From positions 1-43,558 of the forward strand of contig CAZLHV010000003.1 of the NCBI GenBank assembly GCA_964559205.1: a stretch of DNA of 43,558 nucleotides. The letters are read 5' to 3'. Position 1 is the stretch's first letter. Each line of letters starts with the position of its first letter. The position numbers were made by a program, and so were the translations under genes. Below are positions 33,629-43,080 of this stretch, piece after piece. Under the pieces are notes generated by a model. It saw only the letters and a program-made list of their open reading frames with translations, searched no databases and had not been told where the DNA came from. This DNA is from GWF2-43-63 sp964559205 (lineage in GTDB: Bacteria; Bacteroidota; Bacteroidia; Bacteroidales; DTU049).

Positions 33629-34330
33629 GCTGGTTTGGAAGGTTAGTTGGCTATTCTGACTTGAAATAACAATGATATAGCTTTGACCTGGTGTTAAAGT
33701 GACGTTGCTTAGGCTGTTTATCCCTTCTGAACTCTCCACTTGCAGCGATAGAAAGTTTTGTCCTGCAGTATTCCAAATATTTATCTCTGTTGTTGCTGGT
33801 TCACGACTGTGCCAAACCAGATCAAGCATGTTTCCCGATGTGGCCACCACCAGATCGCTCAATATTTGTTCATTCTCGATTAATTTCTGTGCAACTGTAT
33901 TAGAGACAACCCTGCAGGTGCCATCATGATCTTCCAGAATTAATCTGAATACTGCGTCACTATACTTCTTGTCTATCACCCTCAGTTCATAGTCCTGAAC
34001 CGAATTGCTGTTTCCGCTTGCACTTGTTCGGTCAATATGCTCCCAAACACCTCCATAATTGGCTTCTACGATAAATTCACGTGCATTTGTTTCGCTGACT
34101 GTGATCCACGATAATTCGATCCCCGATTCGGACACGATTCCGCTAAAATCAAGCAATTCGCATGGCAGAGGCGACATTGGATCACCCATGTATTCATGGT
34201 AGGTATCCATAGTGTTGATGGTCACGTCGACAAAAGCCCAGGGATTCGGTTTGTCAGGGTCTTCGTCCTGAGCCTGCAATGCTGATGATAATAACATGAG
34301 CAATCCGAAAAAGGGTAAAATCGCTTTCAT
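33623..34330 (-). CDS. Secreted fibronectin-III-like protein, probable T9SS cargo
   Basis: The ATG at 34330 (MKAILPFFGLLMLLSSALQA) starts a signal peptide, giving 235 residues; the upstream ATG at 34357 adds nine residues. A segment PCELLDFSG, then IELSWITVSETNAREFIVE, is the FnIII-like repeat common before T9SS sorting domains. The last 70 residues (INIWNTAGQNFLSLQV, LTPGQSYIIVISS) resemble a T9SS C-terminal domain. It converges with the XRE gene, with both stops in TTATAA. Confidence 0.78.
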   Translation of the reverse strand: MKAILPFFGLLMLLSSALQAQDEDPDKPNPWAFVDVTINTMDTYHEYMGDPMSPLPCELLDFSGIVSESGIELSWITVSETNAREFIVEANYGGVWEHIDRTSASGNSNSVQDYELRVIDKKYSDAVFRLILEDHDGTCRVVSNTVAQKLIENEQILSDLVVATSGNMLDLVWHSREPATTEINIWNTAGQNFLSLQVESSEGINSLSNVTLTPGQSYIIVISSQNSQLTFQTSL

Positions 34331-34533
34331 AATGATCGTGTTTGAAGCATGCAACAAATATGGTGGTATTGATTCCCAAAAAACAGAGCCCTTTTCCCTG
34401 AATTATCGGCGTATTTGCATGATTCATCGGCCGTGTTTACCCGATCAAATCCCCGTGTTTATACGTGTTGACTCGGCGCCCACTGCTGATTATGAGCAGA
34501 AAACAAGAAAATTAATATTTGTTTGAAGGTTGA

Positions 34534-34566
34534 TTTGCAGGAGTATGCAATCATTTTGTACTTTTA
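34534..34566 (+). promoter_or_regulatory. Candidate promoter of the C25 peptidase gene
   Basis: TTTG at 34534-34537, a 21-base spacer, and TACTTTTA at 34559-34566 (one mismatch from TAnnTTTG) lie just four bases before the ATG. If used, the transcript would be leaderless or nearly so. Confidence 0.35.
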
Positions 34567-34570
34567 TTGA

Positions 34571-37500
34571 ATGAAAACACATTTTATTTTACCCCTGTGC
34601 TTCATTGTGGTCAGTCTGTTCAGCAAACCGGCCCAAGCTCAGCATCGCCGGCATATATCTGAGCGCATTGCTGGTCAGGTGAGTGTTGCATTGCACTTTG
34701 ATTCTCTGTCGTTGCAGAGCAGGGAGTACCTGTCGGATCGTTTTCTGCAACCAAGCCTTCATGGTTTTGGATCAACAATGAAGCCCGGCTTGCCCATGCT
34801 TCCGGTTTGGTTCGATTTTATTTTGGTTCCCGACACCAATGCTACAGTTGTCATTCATCACCAAACCACCGAGGTCATCTCAGGTAAGGCCTGGCCGTCG
34901 CCCATGCTGTTTCCTGATGCATCTAACCGCAATCCGGAGTTTAAGTTCGATAGCTCGTTTTATCTTTCTTCTGTAACCCCTTTCCCTTCACAGCCGGTGA
35001 TGATTGACCGGTTTATTCGGTTTCAGAGTCAGTTGATTGCTGTGGTTAGAATATCACCTGTTCAGTATCAACCTAATGCCGAACAGTTTGTGTTTTACAG
35101 AGATTTGTCATATAGCATTGTGTATGGCAACGCATTTCATGCCAAGGCAACTGCATCGCAACAACGCCAATTGTCGGGCATTTGCATGAATCAGAAAGCA
35201 GTATCAGAATTGCCAATCAGGGCGATAAACCCCGATTTACCCGATTATCTCATTTTATCACACCCAATGTATACCAGCGCTGCAGATTCGCTCGCTGCCT
35301 GGAAGTCACAGCTTGGATATCAGGTGAAAACAATTCTGAATTCCCATTGGACCTCAGCATCGATAAGCGACACCATTCAACAATATTATAGCCGCAATGG
35401 TTCCGATTTGCGCTATGTGACATTGCTGGGTGACCATGAAACCGTTCCGGGAAAAAATGTTTATGATTCGTCTGCGTTCTTTGTTTCTGACCTCAAATAT
35501 ACTTGCATGGATGGTCCCGCAGATTATTTTCCTGACCTTGCCAGAGGAAGAATTAGTGTTAATGATCCAGTTCAGGCCATGAATGTGGTGTTAAAAATCA
35601 TCGGCTACGAGCGAAATCCGGTGAGCGACCCAGTTTTCTATTCCAACGCGATGGCATGTGCTTATTTTCAGGATGATGACGACAACACTTATGCCGACCG
35701 ACGTTTTGCACAGACAGCTGAGGACATTTACCAATACATGGATACGATTCTTGGATATCAGGTAAATCGTGTATATTATACCGAATCGGGAACGACCCCA
35801 CTATATTGGAATGACGGAACCTACAGCAATGGAGAGAATGTGCCAGACTATCTGCGAAAACCAACTTTTGCATGGGATGGCGATTATATGGATATTGTAT
35901 CAGCCATCAATTCAGGTCGTTTTTTAGTCTGGCACAGAGACCATGGATATGAAGACGGTTGGGGCGATCCAGCATTCAGTTCTTCTCAGGTGACTGCTTT
36001 GGCCAACAGCAATAAATTGCCCCTGATCATGAGTATTAATTGCCTGACAGGCAAATATCTGGCCCCTCAGTGCTTCAGCGAAGTGCTCCTAAGAAAGCAA
36101 AATGGCGGTGCTGTGGCCGTATTTGGGCATGCCGACGTAAGCTTTTCGGGTTACAACGACGGACTTATTCTGGGAATTGTCGATGCCATTTTTGCAGTTC
36201 CTGGACTGAATTCGGTCTTTACCGGCTCGTCCGACGCCCCCGGTACCATTACCACTCATCCAGCTTATCTTGAGCTTGGCGATGCCGGGAATCAGGGTTT
36301 GCTTAGAATGACACAAACATGGGGCGACAACTGGGGTTTGGAAGAATACACATACCACCTTCTTCAATACTTTGGAGATCCTTCCTTGCGGATTTTTACC
36401 CGTCAGCCCCTGGTTTTCACTGCATTGTCTCAGCCTTCGTTAAACTGCAACGATTCTTCATTCCTCATCCTCTCATGTTCTATTGATTCTGTGTTGGCCA
36501 CAGTTGTTCAGAATGGTGTTTTGCTTGGCAAAGGAATGGTTTATGGAGGCTCAGCGAACTTTGAGATTCAGCCTGCTCAACCCGGTCATGTTTCCGTTAC
36601 ATTGAGTAAACCAAACACCGTACCTCTGGTTATTTCGATTCCCGTGTCCGGAACCTGCATCCACGGAATTGCATCCGTCTCTCCTGAGTATCCTTGTGAA
36701 AATCAGCCTGTTGTATTCGAAGCAGTTCAGTACGGCACGGCTTCAACATGGGAATGGGATTTTGGTTTAGCAGCATCACCACAGTTTGCCACTGGTCCCG
36801 GACCCCATCAGGTTGAATACACAAATGCCGGAAACTACCCTTATACACTGCTATTGTCCAATGGTTCCTCCGCGCAAACAATTCATGGATCGGTTTCGGT
36901 TTCTTCAGCATGTACATATTTGCTTACTGTGAATGATACCCTTGAAATTAATCAATGTTCAGGTTTTTTGGAAGACAATGGGGCAATGTACCCATATGCA
37001 CCTTCTCAGGAATCAGTTTGCATTGTACGTTCGCCTGGTGCAACCGGGATGTTGATAGAAGCTTATATGATTGACATTCCAGGGGGCTCCGGCTGCAGCG
37101 AGGATTATTTAAGGATCTACTCTGGTGAAGGTACTGGAGGTTCTCTGCTTGGGCATTATTGTAATGCAGCCCCGTTCACCACACCTCTGGGGGTGAGCAA
37201 CGATGTTTTTACTGTCGTCTTTCACTCCAACGATCATACGCAGGGACAAGGCTTCAGGATAGGTTGGAATTGTACTTCTTCAAATCTTCCGCCACAGGCA
37301 GCTTTCAAGGGTGACATCATTGACGAATGCGCCGGTGAAGTTGCTTTTGTCGATACCAGTTCAAATCAACCTACCGCGTGGCTATGGGATTTTGGAGATG
37401 GAACCACCGATAGCGTGTCATGTCCCGTGCATCAGTATGCTACAGCAGGCATCTATACGGTTTCATTAATTGTTTCCAATGCTTATGGAAGCGACACCAT

Positions 37501-38905
37501 AATTAAAAGTGCATATTTGTCTATCGCTCCTGCAAATACCCCATCAACTACTGATGCTCAGCGATGCAATGTGGGATCGCTTCAGCTGTCTGCTTCTGTT
37601 ACCGGCGCACAGCTCTTATGGTACGACACAAACAGCTCCTTATTCCCGGTAGGAACAGGAGTATCTTTCATCACCCCGGTGCTTCAATCAACCTGTACAT
37701 ATTATGTTTCTTCGGCTTTTGAAGAAGGATCTGCTTTTGGAGGCAAAGCCAATCAGTCGGGAGCGGGTGGGTATTTTACTTCAAGTAATGTTCATTACAT
37801 GATGTTTGATGTTTTCGAACCCCTGATGTTGAAATCGGTGGCTGTATATGCCGGGGCATCAGGGAACCGTACTTTCACCATAACCGATAACAGCGGTGAC
37901 ATTGAGTGGTCTGGAACGAGTAATTTACCTGCCGGATATAGCCGGGTAAATATCAATACCGTTTTGCTCCCAGGTGTAAATTACCGGCTCAACGGACCTG
38001 GGTCGCCAAACTTGTTCCGTAATGGTGATCCATCGGGCCCTACTTTTCCTTATCCTTATGATGTTGGTGGAAAACTGCAGATCACGGGTTCGAGCGCTGG
38101 CTATCCGAATACCATGCGATACTATTATTATTTTTATGACTGGGAAGTAGCAGGCTTTTGTGAGTCGGCACGGGTACCGGTTGAAGCAAGTATTATCCTG
38201 CTGCAACCTTTGACTGAATGGCCCGACGAAATCGAGGCTTGCTCAGGCGATACTGTGATGCTTCAGGCTTCAGGATCCGATACATATGAATGGTTGCCAA
38301 ATGGCGACACAACATCATCGGTGCAGGTGATCACGGATGGGGTTTATTCCGTTGTGCAAAGCACAGATTCTTGTACCGTTACGTCCAGTCAGGTCAGTAT
38401 CATATTTCTCCCTTCTGCTGATACGATATCCTTTTCCTATATAGTAAATGGTAACGATGTGATATTCACCCCATCTGTTACAGGTCCGGATTTGCTTTGG
38501 GATTTCGGCGATCAGTCTTTTAGTGATGAGGTCAGTCCGCTTCATTCATATACATCATCGCCATATGGTCATGTGGTGACACTAACAGCATATTCGCCAT
38601 GCGGCACAGTAAGCATGAATGATACCATTGAAGAAATCACCTGGATTTCAGAATCCGGCAGTCATCTCATGGTTAATGTATATCCTGTCCCCGCCCACGA
38701 TGTGCTAAATATCGTGAACAGGGGAGGTGGATCCATCTCAAATGCATATTTATATGAAGTCAGTGGAAGACTTATAAAAAGCGTTTCATCAGATGGAGAC
38801 GAAGATATTCAGCTAAAGCTCAGTGACATTTCCTTAGGCTATTACTTGTTGAGCGTAAGAATGAGTGATGGTCAAACAATCAATTTTTCGATCATCAGAC
38901 AATGA
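34571..38905 (+). CDS. Gingipain-like C25 cysteine peptidase with PKD, CUB and T9SS sorting domains
   Basis: The protein has 1444 residues, with a signal peptide (about 1-24). A propeptide-like region is followed by a C25 peptidase domain (about 225-610). The catalytic pair fits: His458 in WHRDHGYEDGWGDP and Cys491 in MSINCLTG, 33 residues apart, the spacing of gingipain R. A PKD-like domain (about 700-780), a CUB-like domain (about 785-905), another PKD (about 912-985), Ig-like segments, a third PKD-like module (about 1290-1350) and a T9SS type A sorting domain (about 1370-1444) complete it. Specificity cannot be given. It should be secreted or surface-attached. The next gene overlaps its stop by four bases. 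Confidence 0.93.
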   Translation: MKTHFILPLCFIVVSLFSKPAQAQHRRHISERIAGQVSVALHFDSLSLQSREYLSDRFLQPSLHGFGSTMKPGLPMLPVWFDFILVPDTNATVVIHHQTTEVISGKAWPSPMLFPDASNRNPEFKFDSSFYLSSVTPFPSQPVMIDRFIRFQSQLIAVVRISPVQYQPNAEQFVFYRDLSYSIVYGNAFHAKATASQQRQLSGICMNQKAVSELPIRAINPDLPDYLILSHPMYTSAADSLAAWKSQLGYQVKTILNSHWTSASISDTIQQYYSRNGSDLRYVTLLGDHETVPGKNVYDSSAFFVSDLKYTCMDGPADYFPDLARGRISVNDPVQAMNVVLKIIGYERNPVSDPVFYSNAMACAYFQDDDDNTYADRRFAQTAEDIYQYMDTILGYQVNRVYYTESGTTPLYWNDGTYSNGENVPDYLRKPTFAWDGDYMDIVSAINSGRFLVWHRDHGYEDGWGDPAFSSSQVTALANSNKLPLIMSINCLTGKYLAPQCFSEVLLRKQNGGAVAVFGHADVSFSGYNDGLILGIVDAIFAVPGLNSVFTGSSDAPGTITTHPAYLELGDAGNQGLLRMTQTWGDNWGLEEYTYHLLQYFGDPSLRIFTRQPLVFTALSQPSLNCNDSSFLILSCSIDSVLATVVQNGVLLGKGMVYGGSANFEIQPAQPGHVSVTLSKPNTVPLVISIPVSGTCIHGIASVSPEYPCENQPVVFEAVQYGTASTWEWDFGLAASPQFATGPGPHQVEYTNAGNYPYTLLLSNGSSAQTIHGSVSVSSACTYLLTVNDTLEINQCSGFLEDNGAMYPYAPSQESVCIVRSPGATGMLIEAYMIDIPGGSGCSEDYLRIYSGEGTGGSLLGHYCNAAPFTTPLGVSNDVFTVVFHSNDHTQGQGFRIGWNCTSSNLPPQAAFKGDIIDECAGEVAFVDTSSNQPTAWLWDFGDGTTDSVSCPVHQYATAGIYTVSLIVSNAYGSDTIIKSAYLSIAPANTPSTTDAQRCNVGSLQLSASVTGAQLLWYDTNSSLFPVGTGVSFITPVLQSTCTYYVSSAFEEGSAFGGKANQSGAGGYFTSSNVHYMMFDVFEPLMLKSVAVYAGASGNRTFTITDNSGDIEWSGTSNLPAGYSRVNINTVLLPGVNYRLNGPGSPNLFRNGDPSGPTFPYPYDVGGKLQITGSSAGYPNTMRYYYYFYDWEVAGFCESARVPVEASIILLQPLTEWPDEIEACSGDTVMLQASGSDTYEWLPNGDTTSSVQVITDGVYSVVQSTDSCTVTSSQVSIIFLPSADTISFSYIVNGNDVIFTPSVTGPDLLWDFGDQSFSDEVSPLHSYTSSPYGHVVTLTAYSPCGTVSMNDTIEEITWISESGSHLMVNVYPVPAHDVLNIVNRGGGSISNAYLYEVSGRLIKSVSSDGDEDIQLKLSDISLGYYLLSVRMSDGQTINFSIIRQ

Positions 38906-39618
38906 TTAACTGCATTGATGCTTTGTTTGAAATGCACGAGAATGAGAAAGCATTGCCGGCTTATCAGGTTTTTCAGGGTGAAGTATTTGTGGCCGTTAAG
39001 GATGCTGATGACCACATAGGCATTGCCTCAAAACCCGACATTCCTGATGATAAAGCGATTGAATCGGAATATATCGGTCGGGTGATTCTTCAGGCGAGAA
39101 TAAGCGCGCTGGTCAATCATAACTGTATTTGCCGGCCATATACAGAGGTTTCTACAGTGATATCAGAGAAAATGACTGCCGGGCGTATCGTAATGGCTGG
39201 ATATATTGAACCACTTTATCGAAAGTTAATTCAGAAAGGCCTCTCAGTCGACGCCTTTGATTTTCATAAAAGCCAGCCTGAGATTATGCCAATGTCTCTT
39301 ATGAGTGACTATTTAAGAGATGCGGAAATATTGCTTACCTCAGGAACATCGCTTTCGAATGGAAGCTTTGGAGAAATGAACAGCTTGCTTCCTGAAAGTG
39401 CAAAGATTTATATTGTTGGCCCTTCGGTTCCTTGCAGCCAAAAACTATTCTCATTGTTTCCGCGGATTGACGGATTGTTTGGCAGCTATGTGAATAATCA
39501 TGCCATCATTCAGCGAATTACAGATGGATATGGCATGCGTGAGTTATCATCTCACTTACAGAAAATATCGCTGTTGCGTTCGGAAATTACATTTCAGGAT
39601 ATGTTCGGATTGGGATAG
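38902..39618 (+). CDS. DUF364-like putative metal-chelating protein
   Basis: The protein has 238 residues. A Rossmann-like pattern is seen, with IVMAGYIEPL, then DAEILLTSGTSLSNGSFGEM and KIYIVGPSVPCSQKL, which resembles DUF364/DUF4213 heavy-metal-chelation domain proteins. There is no signal peptide. Its ATG overlaps the C25 peptidase stop (ATGA), so it may be translationally coupled to a secreted peptidase, an odd pairing. It also overlaps the opposite gene by 32 bases at its 3' end. Confidence 0.77.
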   Translation: MINCIDALFEMHENEKALPAYQVFQGEVFVAVKDADDHIGIASKPDIPDDKAIESEYIGRVILQARISALVNHNCICRPYTEVSTVISEKMTAGRIVMAGYIEPLYRKLIQKGLSVDAFDFHKSQPEIMPMSLMSDYLRDAEILLTSGTSLSNGSFGEMNSLLPESAKIYIVGPSVPCSQKLFSLFPRIDGLFGSYVNNHAIIQRITDGYGMRELSSHLQKISLLRSEITFQDMFGLG

Positions 39619-40006
39619 TCAGCATCACATTTTGCCTGACCGGAATGCCGTTCATCACTGCCGGAATAAATTTTAGGCTTTCTACAGCTTTGACAATTTG
39701 CTCATCAATGCCATATCCAACGCCTTTGATGATGGTGAAGCCCTGTGTTTTACCATCAAAATTAACATCGAAGCTCAGAAGGACTTCATCGTCAATATTT
39801 GCAGATTTTGCTTCAGCAGTATAGGCAATTGCCTTGTATATAGCAGCATACATGTCCGCATCAGTTCCATCGTAATGAGCTTCGCCAGTGTAAACCACGT
39901 CCATATTCTGAGGATCAGAATACTTTGTGGAATCGGTAGTGGGATTCACCTGAGCAGAAACTGCCAGCACAATCCCGGACAACAGAAGAAAAATAATTGT
40001 TTTCAT
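39587..40006 (-). CDS. Exported TonB C-terminal-like protein
   Basis: The protein has 139 residues, with a signal peptide (MKTIIFLLLSGIVLAVSA). The rest resembles a TonB C-terminal domain: LLSFDVNFDGKTQGFTIIKG, IVKAVESLKFIPAVMNG and VRQNVMLTIPI. There is no membrane helix, so it is a free periplasmic domain, not a full TonB. Its 3' end overlaps the DUF364-like gene by 32 bases. Its start faces the ankyrin gene. Confidence 0.82.
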   Translation of the reverse strand: MKTIIFLLLSGIVLAVSAQVNPTTDSTKYSDPQNMDVVYTGEAHYDGTDADMYAAIYKAIAYTAEAKSANIDDEVLLSFDVNFDGKTQGFTIIKGVGYGIDEQIVKAVESLKFIPAVMNGIPVRQNVMLTIPIRTYPEM

Positions 40007-40028
40007 GGCTCACTTTTTGTTAGATTTG
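39996..40028 (+). promoter_or_regulatory. Promoter of the ankyrin gene
   Basis: ATTG at 39996-39999, a 21-base spacer and TAGATTTG at 40021-40028 give a good -33/-7 match. The -7 box lies after the ATG at 40005, so a start at 40062 or 40041 is more likely. Confidence 0.5.
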
Positions 40029-40047
40029 CTTTTTCCAATAATGTTGC

Positions 40048-40055
40048 CAAAAATA
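40048..40055 (-). promoter_or_regulatory. -7 box of the TonB-C-like gene, facing the ankyrin promoter
   Basis: The minus strand reads TATTTTTG, 41 bases before the start at 40006. It lies 19 bases past the opposing -7 box at 40021-40028, so the two promoters face each other and their transcripts should overlap by a few bases. Confidence 0.4.
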
Positions 40056-40061
40056 TTGAAC

Positions 40062-41414
40062 ATGATCAGGGGGAGTTTTCTGCGAAACGCTTTTATTAAG
40101 ACATTAATAATAACCTTTTGGTTTAATATCTCCCAATTATCCGGACAAACGAATGAAGGGATTTTGCTTGACGGAGCCTGGTTAAACGATATTGACATGG
40201 TGCGAACAGCACTTTTGAATGGAGCTGATGCAAACACCAGACACTCGGATGGAGCAACTGCTCTTCATTACGCATGTATGAATGAGAATTTTCAAATGGT
40301 GCATGTGCTGATTTCTGCAGGGGCCGATCCTTCGGTGGCCGATGACAAACTGAATACGCCATTGCATGTGTGTGCATCAAATGGCAATGATACAATTGCA
40401 GAATATCTTATTCTAAATAATGCACCAATCGATGCAAAAAACAGCAATGATATCACTCCATTGATGCTGGCAGTTCAGAACGGGTACTATGTTTTTTCCG
40501 ATATGTGTTTGTATTACGGAGCGTCGATTCATCATCGAAGTGCAGATTCAACAGGTCTTGTGCATCAGGCAGTGCTGGCGCAAAATCATGAACTTTTGAA
40601 GCTGTTGATTTCACGAGGAGCTGAGGTAAGCAAATGTAATCAAAGTGGTTACACCCCATTGCTTTTTGCAGCGCTCAACAATGATACAACATCAATGAGT
40701 ATTTTGCTTCATGCCGGAGCTTCCCCTGCATATCAATGCAATATGGCCTATAGCCCTGACTTGCTGTCAATGGTTATTCAAAGAGGGAATACCGATGTGA
40801 TGTCGTATTTGTTAATGAAGAAGTTGGTGCGAAAAGATAGCATGATGCGCTATCGCGATGAAGCGATCAGGTTGAACGATTATCCTATGAGAAAGGTACT
40901 CAGGAATTATGGTGTGCCGATATCGATTAGACCAATACTTCACGGCATTACTTTAGGTCATTTGTGGTTATTGAATTTCAAAGATCACTTTTGCGGATTC
41001 AATATGTTCACAGAGGAATTAAAAACGGGGTTGGGTTTTTCGATGGGCTTTGCAACAAGGCTTTGGAACAAAAATGTACTCTATCTGGATGGATCAACTT
41101 CCACCTTGTTTCAGTTAAAAGAGCGAAGAACGATTTTATTTTTTGGGCAGGAAAAGAGCTTTGGGCTAGTGAATGCAAGGCGAAATTCGCTCAGAGTATC
41201 GCTTGGAGTAGAAGAACAGTATACATGGGCAAAGTGGGAGGGGGTGGTATTTGACCCATTCAAGGGCTGGATGATTGCTCCAAAGGCCGATTTTATCTGG
41301 CGAACTCCACAGAGCAGGTTATCGATTGGGGTCCGCTGGATTGATTTTGAAAGCAATTTACCCCGACTTTATTTTTCTTTAGGCGGAGGATTAACCATTC
41401 CTTATAACAACTAG
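40062..41414 (+). CDS. Exported ankyrin-repeat protein with beta-rich C-terminus
   Basis: The start at 40062 (MIRGSFLRNAFIKTLIITFW) gives a plausible signal peptide ending near SGQ, and 450 residues. ATGs at 40041 and 40005 are possible, but the earlier one precedes a -7 box. Residues about 30-245 hold six or so ankyrin repeats (DGATALHYACMNENFQMVHV, NTPLHVCASNG, ITPLMLAVQNG, YTPLLFAALNN). The last 150 residues alternate polar and hydrophobic residues, ending in FSLGGGLTIPYNN, like a small outer-membrane beta-barrel; I infer this and cannot prove it. Ankyrin repeats outside the cytoplasm joined to a barrel would be unusual. Confidence 0.82.
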   Translation: MIRGSFLRNAFIKTLIITFWFNISQLSGQTNEGILLDGAWLNDIDMVRTALLNGADANTRHSDGATALHYACMNENFQMVHVLISAGADPSVADDKLNTPLHVCASNGNDTIAEYLILNNAPIDAKNSNDITPLMLAVQNGYYVFSDMCLYYGASIHHRSADSTGLVHQAVLAQNHELLKLLISRGAEVSKCNQSGYTPLLFAALNNDTTSMSILLHAGASPAYQCNMAYSPDLLSMVIQRGNTDVMSYLLMKKLVRKDSMMRYRDEAIRLNDYPMRKVLRNYGVPISIRPILHGITLGHLWLLNFKDHFCGFNMFTEELKTGLGFSMGFATRLWNKNVLYLDGSTSTLFQLKERRTILFFGQEKSFGLVNARRNSLRVSLGVEEQYTWAKWEGVVFDPFKGWMIAPKADFIWRTPQSRLSIGVRWIDFESNLPRLYFSLGGGLTIPYNN

Positions 41415-41416
41415 TC

Positions 41417-41830
41417 ATGAAAGCATTTTTGTTGTGTATACCGTTGTGGGTATTTGTGTTGTCTGCTTGTGTAGACACCAATGATTCGGAAGATTGTTAC
41501 TATGATGATTGTCAAACAACTTATCCGTATACGGGGACATTACGAGTGAAGATTTCCCTGAATGGGGCAAGCACCAGTGTCCCGATTAAAATTTATGCAG
41601 GATATTATGGCGAAGGAGAATTGATTGAGGAGGATACGATGTATTCCGAGACAAAACACTACGAATTGCCATCTGGGGTCTACTATTCGGTAGCCGCCAC
41701 ATACAAAACGAGTCAGGGCGATATTACCGTAGTTGATGGGGATAAAATAGATGTTGAATCAAGGAGAGAATGTGATTCAACTTGCTATTCGGTTCACGAT
41801 GCAAAAGTAAATTTGAAGTTACAGTACTAA
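41417..41830 (+). CDS. Small lipoprotein of unknown function
   Basis: The protein has 137 residues, with lipobox LSAC and Cys18. It starts two bases after the ankyrin gene stop, so the two are probably co-translated. The outer part has beta character (TGTLRVKISLNGASTSVPIK) and six cysteines spread over it, besides the lipidated one. I do not recognise a family. Confidence 0.75.
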   Translation: MKAFLLCIPLWVFVLSACVDTNDSEDCYYDDCQTTYPYTGTLRVKISLNGASTSVPIKIYAGYYGEGELIEEDTMYSETKHYELPSGVYYSVAATYKTSQGDITVVDGDKIDVESRRECDSTCYSVHDAKVNLKLQY

Positions 41831-41904
41831 GTTCCGGGCATTAACATTTTAACCCATTTCAAGCTAAACAGAGCTACAACAAAACAAAAGGAGTTGTGTA
41901 TCAA

Positions 41905-42552
41905 TTATCGTTTTAAATTGTGGTTGAAAACCACTTCAAAATAATCCGGATTCCAGAAGTTTGAAAACTTCATATGATCATTTTGTTCATTCATTTTATT
42001 TCTGAAAATATCGGTATGGAATTCATTTTTAAGGATCATCCAGGGCAATTCTGAGCAATAAAAAGTAGAGGAGTCGGAAATATCAAAAGCGTGATCAAAT
42101 GCAATTCTTTGATCGAGGTAGGCCAGGGCTTTTTTGCTGATTCGGGCACGGGTTGAGTCGTCGGCACCTTTAAATCGGACGACCATGATCGAGTTTCGTT
42201 GGCTGTCGCGGACAAAGCGCTTAAAGGTTTGCTCTTGCACTCCATCCCAAGGAGAGAGCGATTGAGAAACGCAGTGAACGATCCTGAAGCCATGGTCGGC
42301 TGTGTCGCTTTTAACAAGCACCGCCACATGAGACACATGAAATTCCTCGTTCATCGAATTAGCGATGGCATCACTCACCAGACCATAACCGTGACGCAGG
42401 ATAAAGTCGCCGTCTTTCAGCATGGCATATTCATCCGGGGTCAGATCATAGGTTTCATATTGCTGCTTTTGCTCGCTTCTGAGATCGTATGTCACCAGAA
42501 ATAAAGCAAAAGCAGCAATGAAAATCAGGATTGTTGCAAGCCCTTTTCTCAT
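41905..42552 (-). CDS. YiiX-like permuted NlpC/P60 hydrolase
   Basis: The protein has 215 residues with an N-terminal membrane segment (about 5-22) as anchor or signal. The YiiX/YebB pattern is present: LKDGDFILRHG, HVSHVAVLV with His75, and STFYCSELPWMIL with Cys166. This permuted papain-like fold includes lipid- or peptide-hydrolysing members. It lies 27 bases after the DUF4878 gene on the minus strand and may be co-transcribed with it. Confidence 0.87.
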   Translation of the reverse strand: MRKGLATILIFIAAFALFLVTYDLRSEQKQQYETYDLTPDEYAMLKDGDFILRHGYGLVSDAIANSMNEEFHVSHVAVLVKSDTADHGFRIVHCVSQSLSPWDGVQEQTFKRFVRDSQRNSIMVVRFKGADDSTRARISKKALAYLDQRIAFDHAFDISDSSTFYCSELPWMILKNEFHTDIFRNKMNEQNDHMKFSNFWNPDYFEVVFNHNLKR

Positions 42553-42579
42553 TGCTGCTCTATGTTAAGAAATAATCTC

Positions 42580-43038
42580 TTAGTTTTCTTCAACTACATC
42601 GTCAGTAGCTGTGCTGTCGTCGGTAACAACGTCTTCTTCGTCACCTTCGTCTTCGTTGCTGCCAGCTTCTTTTGGGAAGTTAGAAACTTTCCAGTTTCCG
42701 TCAACTTTCTTGAGGTCGATGCTGCCATCTTTTCCGTCTTGTTTGTAGGTACATGAAGCTGCGTCTTCTTTGGTGTCGCATTTCATGTTCTCAATTTTAA
42801 CTTCTTTAGCTTCGGGTTTTTCGCCGCCCATTTCGCTCATAGAAGCAAAACTTTCAAGGGTTTCAATGGTTTTCACTGCATCACCAGTAGCAAGTTCTTT
42901 AGCTTCTTTGTACTCACTTTTTGCAATGTGGTTGAGGAATTTTTCTGCAACTTTTTCAGGAGTGTTGGCATCACTACCACAGCTGGTAAAAGCAAAAGCG
43001 ATAACGGCTGCTGCGAGAACGCTGAAAATCTTTTTCAT
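42580..43038 (-). CDS. DUF4878 lipoprotein
   Basis: The ATG at 43038 (MKKIFSVLAAAVIAFAFTSC) gives 152 residues, with Cys20 as the lipobox cysteine. The pattern PEKVAEKFLNHIAKSEYKEA, then CTYKQDGKDGSIDLKKVDG and WKVSNF fits DUF4878. The C-terminus is very acidic (EDEGDEEDVVTDDSTATDD). It is probably an outer-membrane lipoprotein facing the periplasm. The family function is unknown. An in-frame ATG at 43110 lies upstream of the promoter box and is rejected. Confidence 0.9.
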   Translation of the reverse strand: MKKIFSVLAAAVIAFAFTSCGSDANTPEKVAEKFLNHIAKSEYKEAKELATGDAVKTIETLESFASMSEMGGEKPEAKEVKIENMKCDTKEDAASCTYKQDGKDGSIDLKKVDGNWKVSNFPKEAGSNEDEGDEEDVVTDDSTATDDVVEEN

Positions 43039-43080
43039 TTTTTTGAGGTTTTGGTTAATAATGAAACTTGGTTTACAGGG

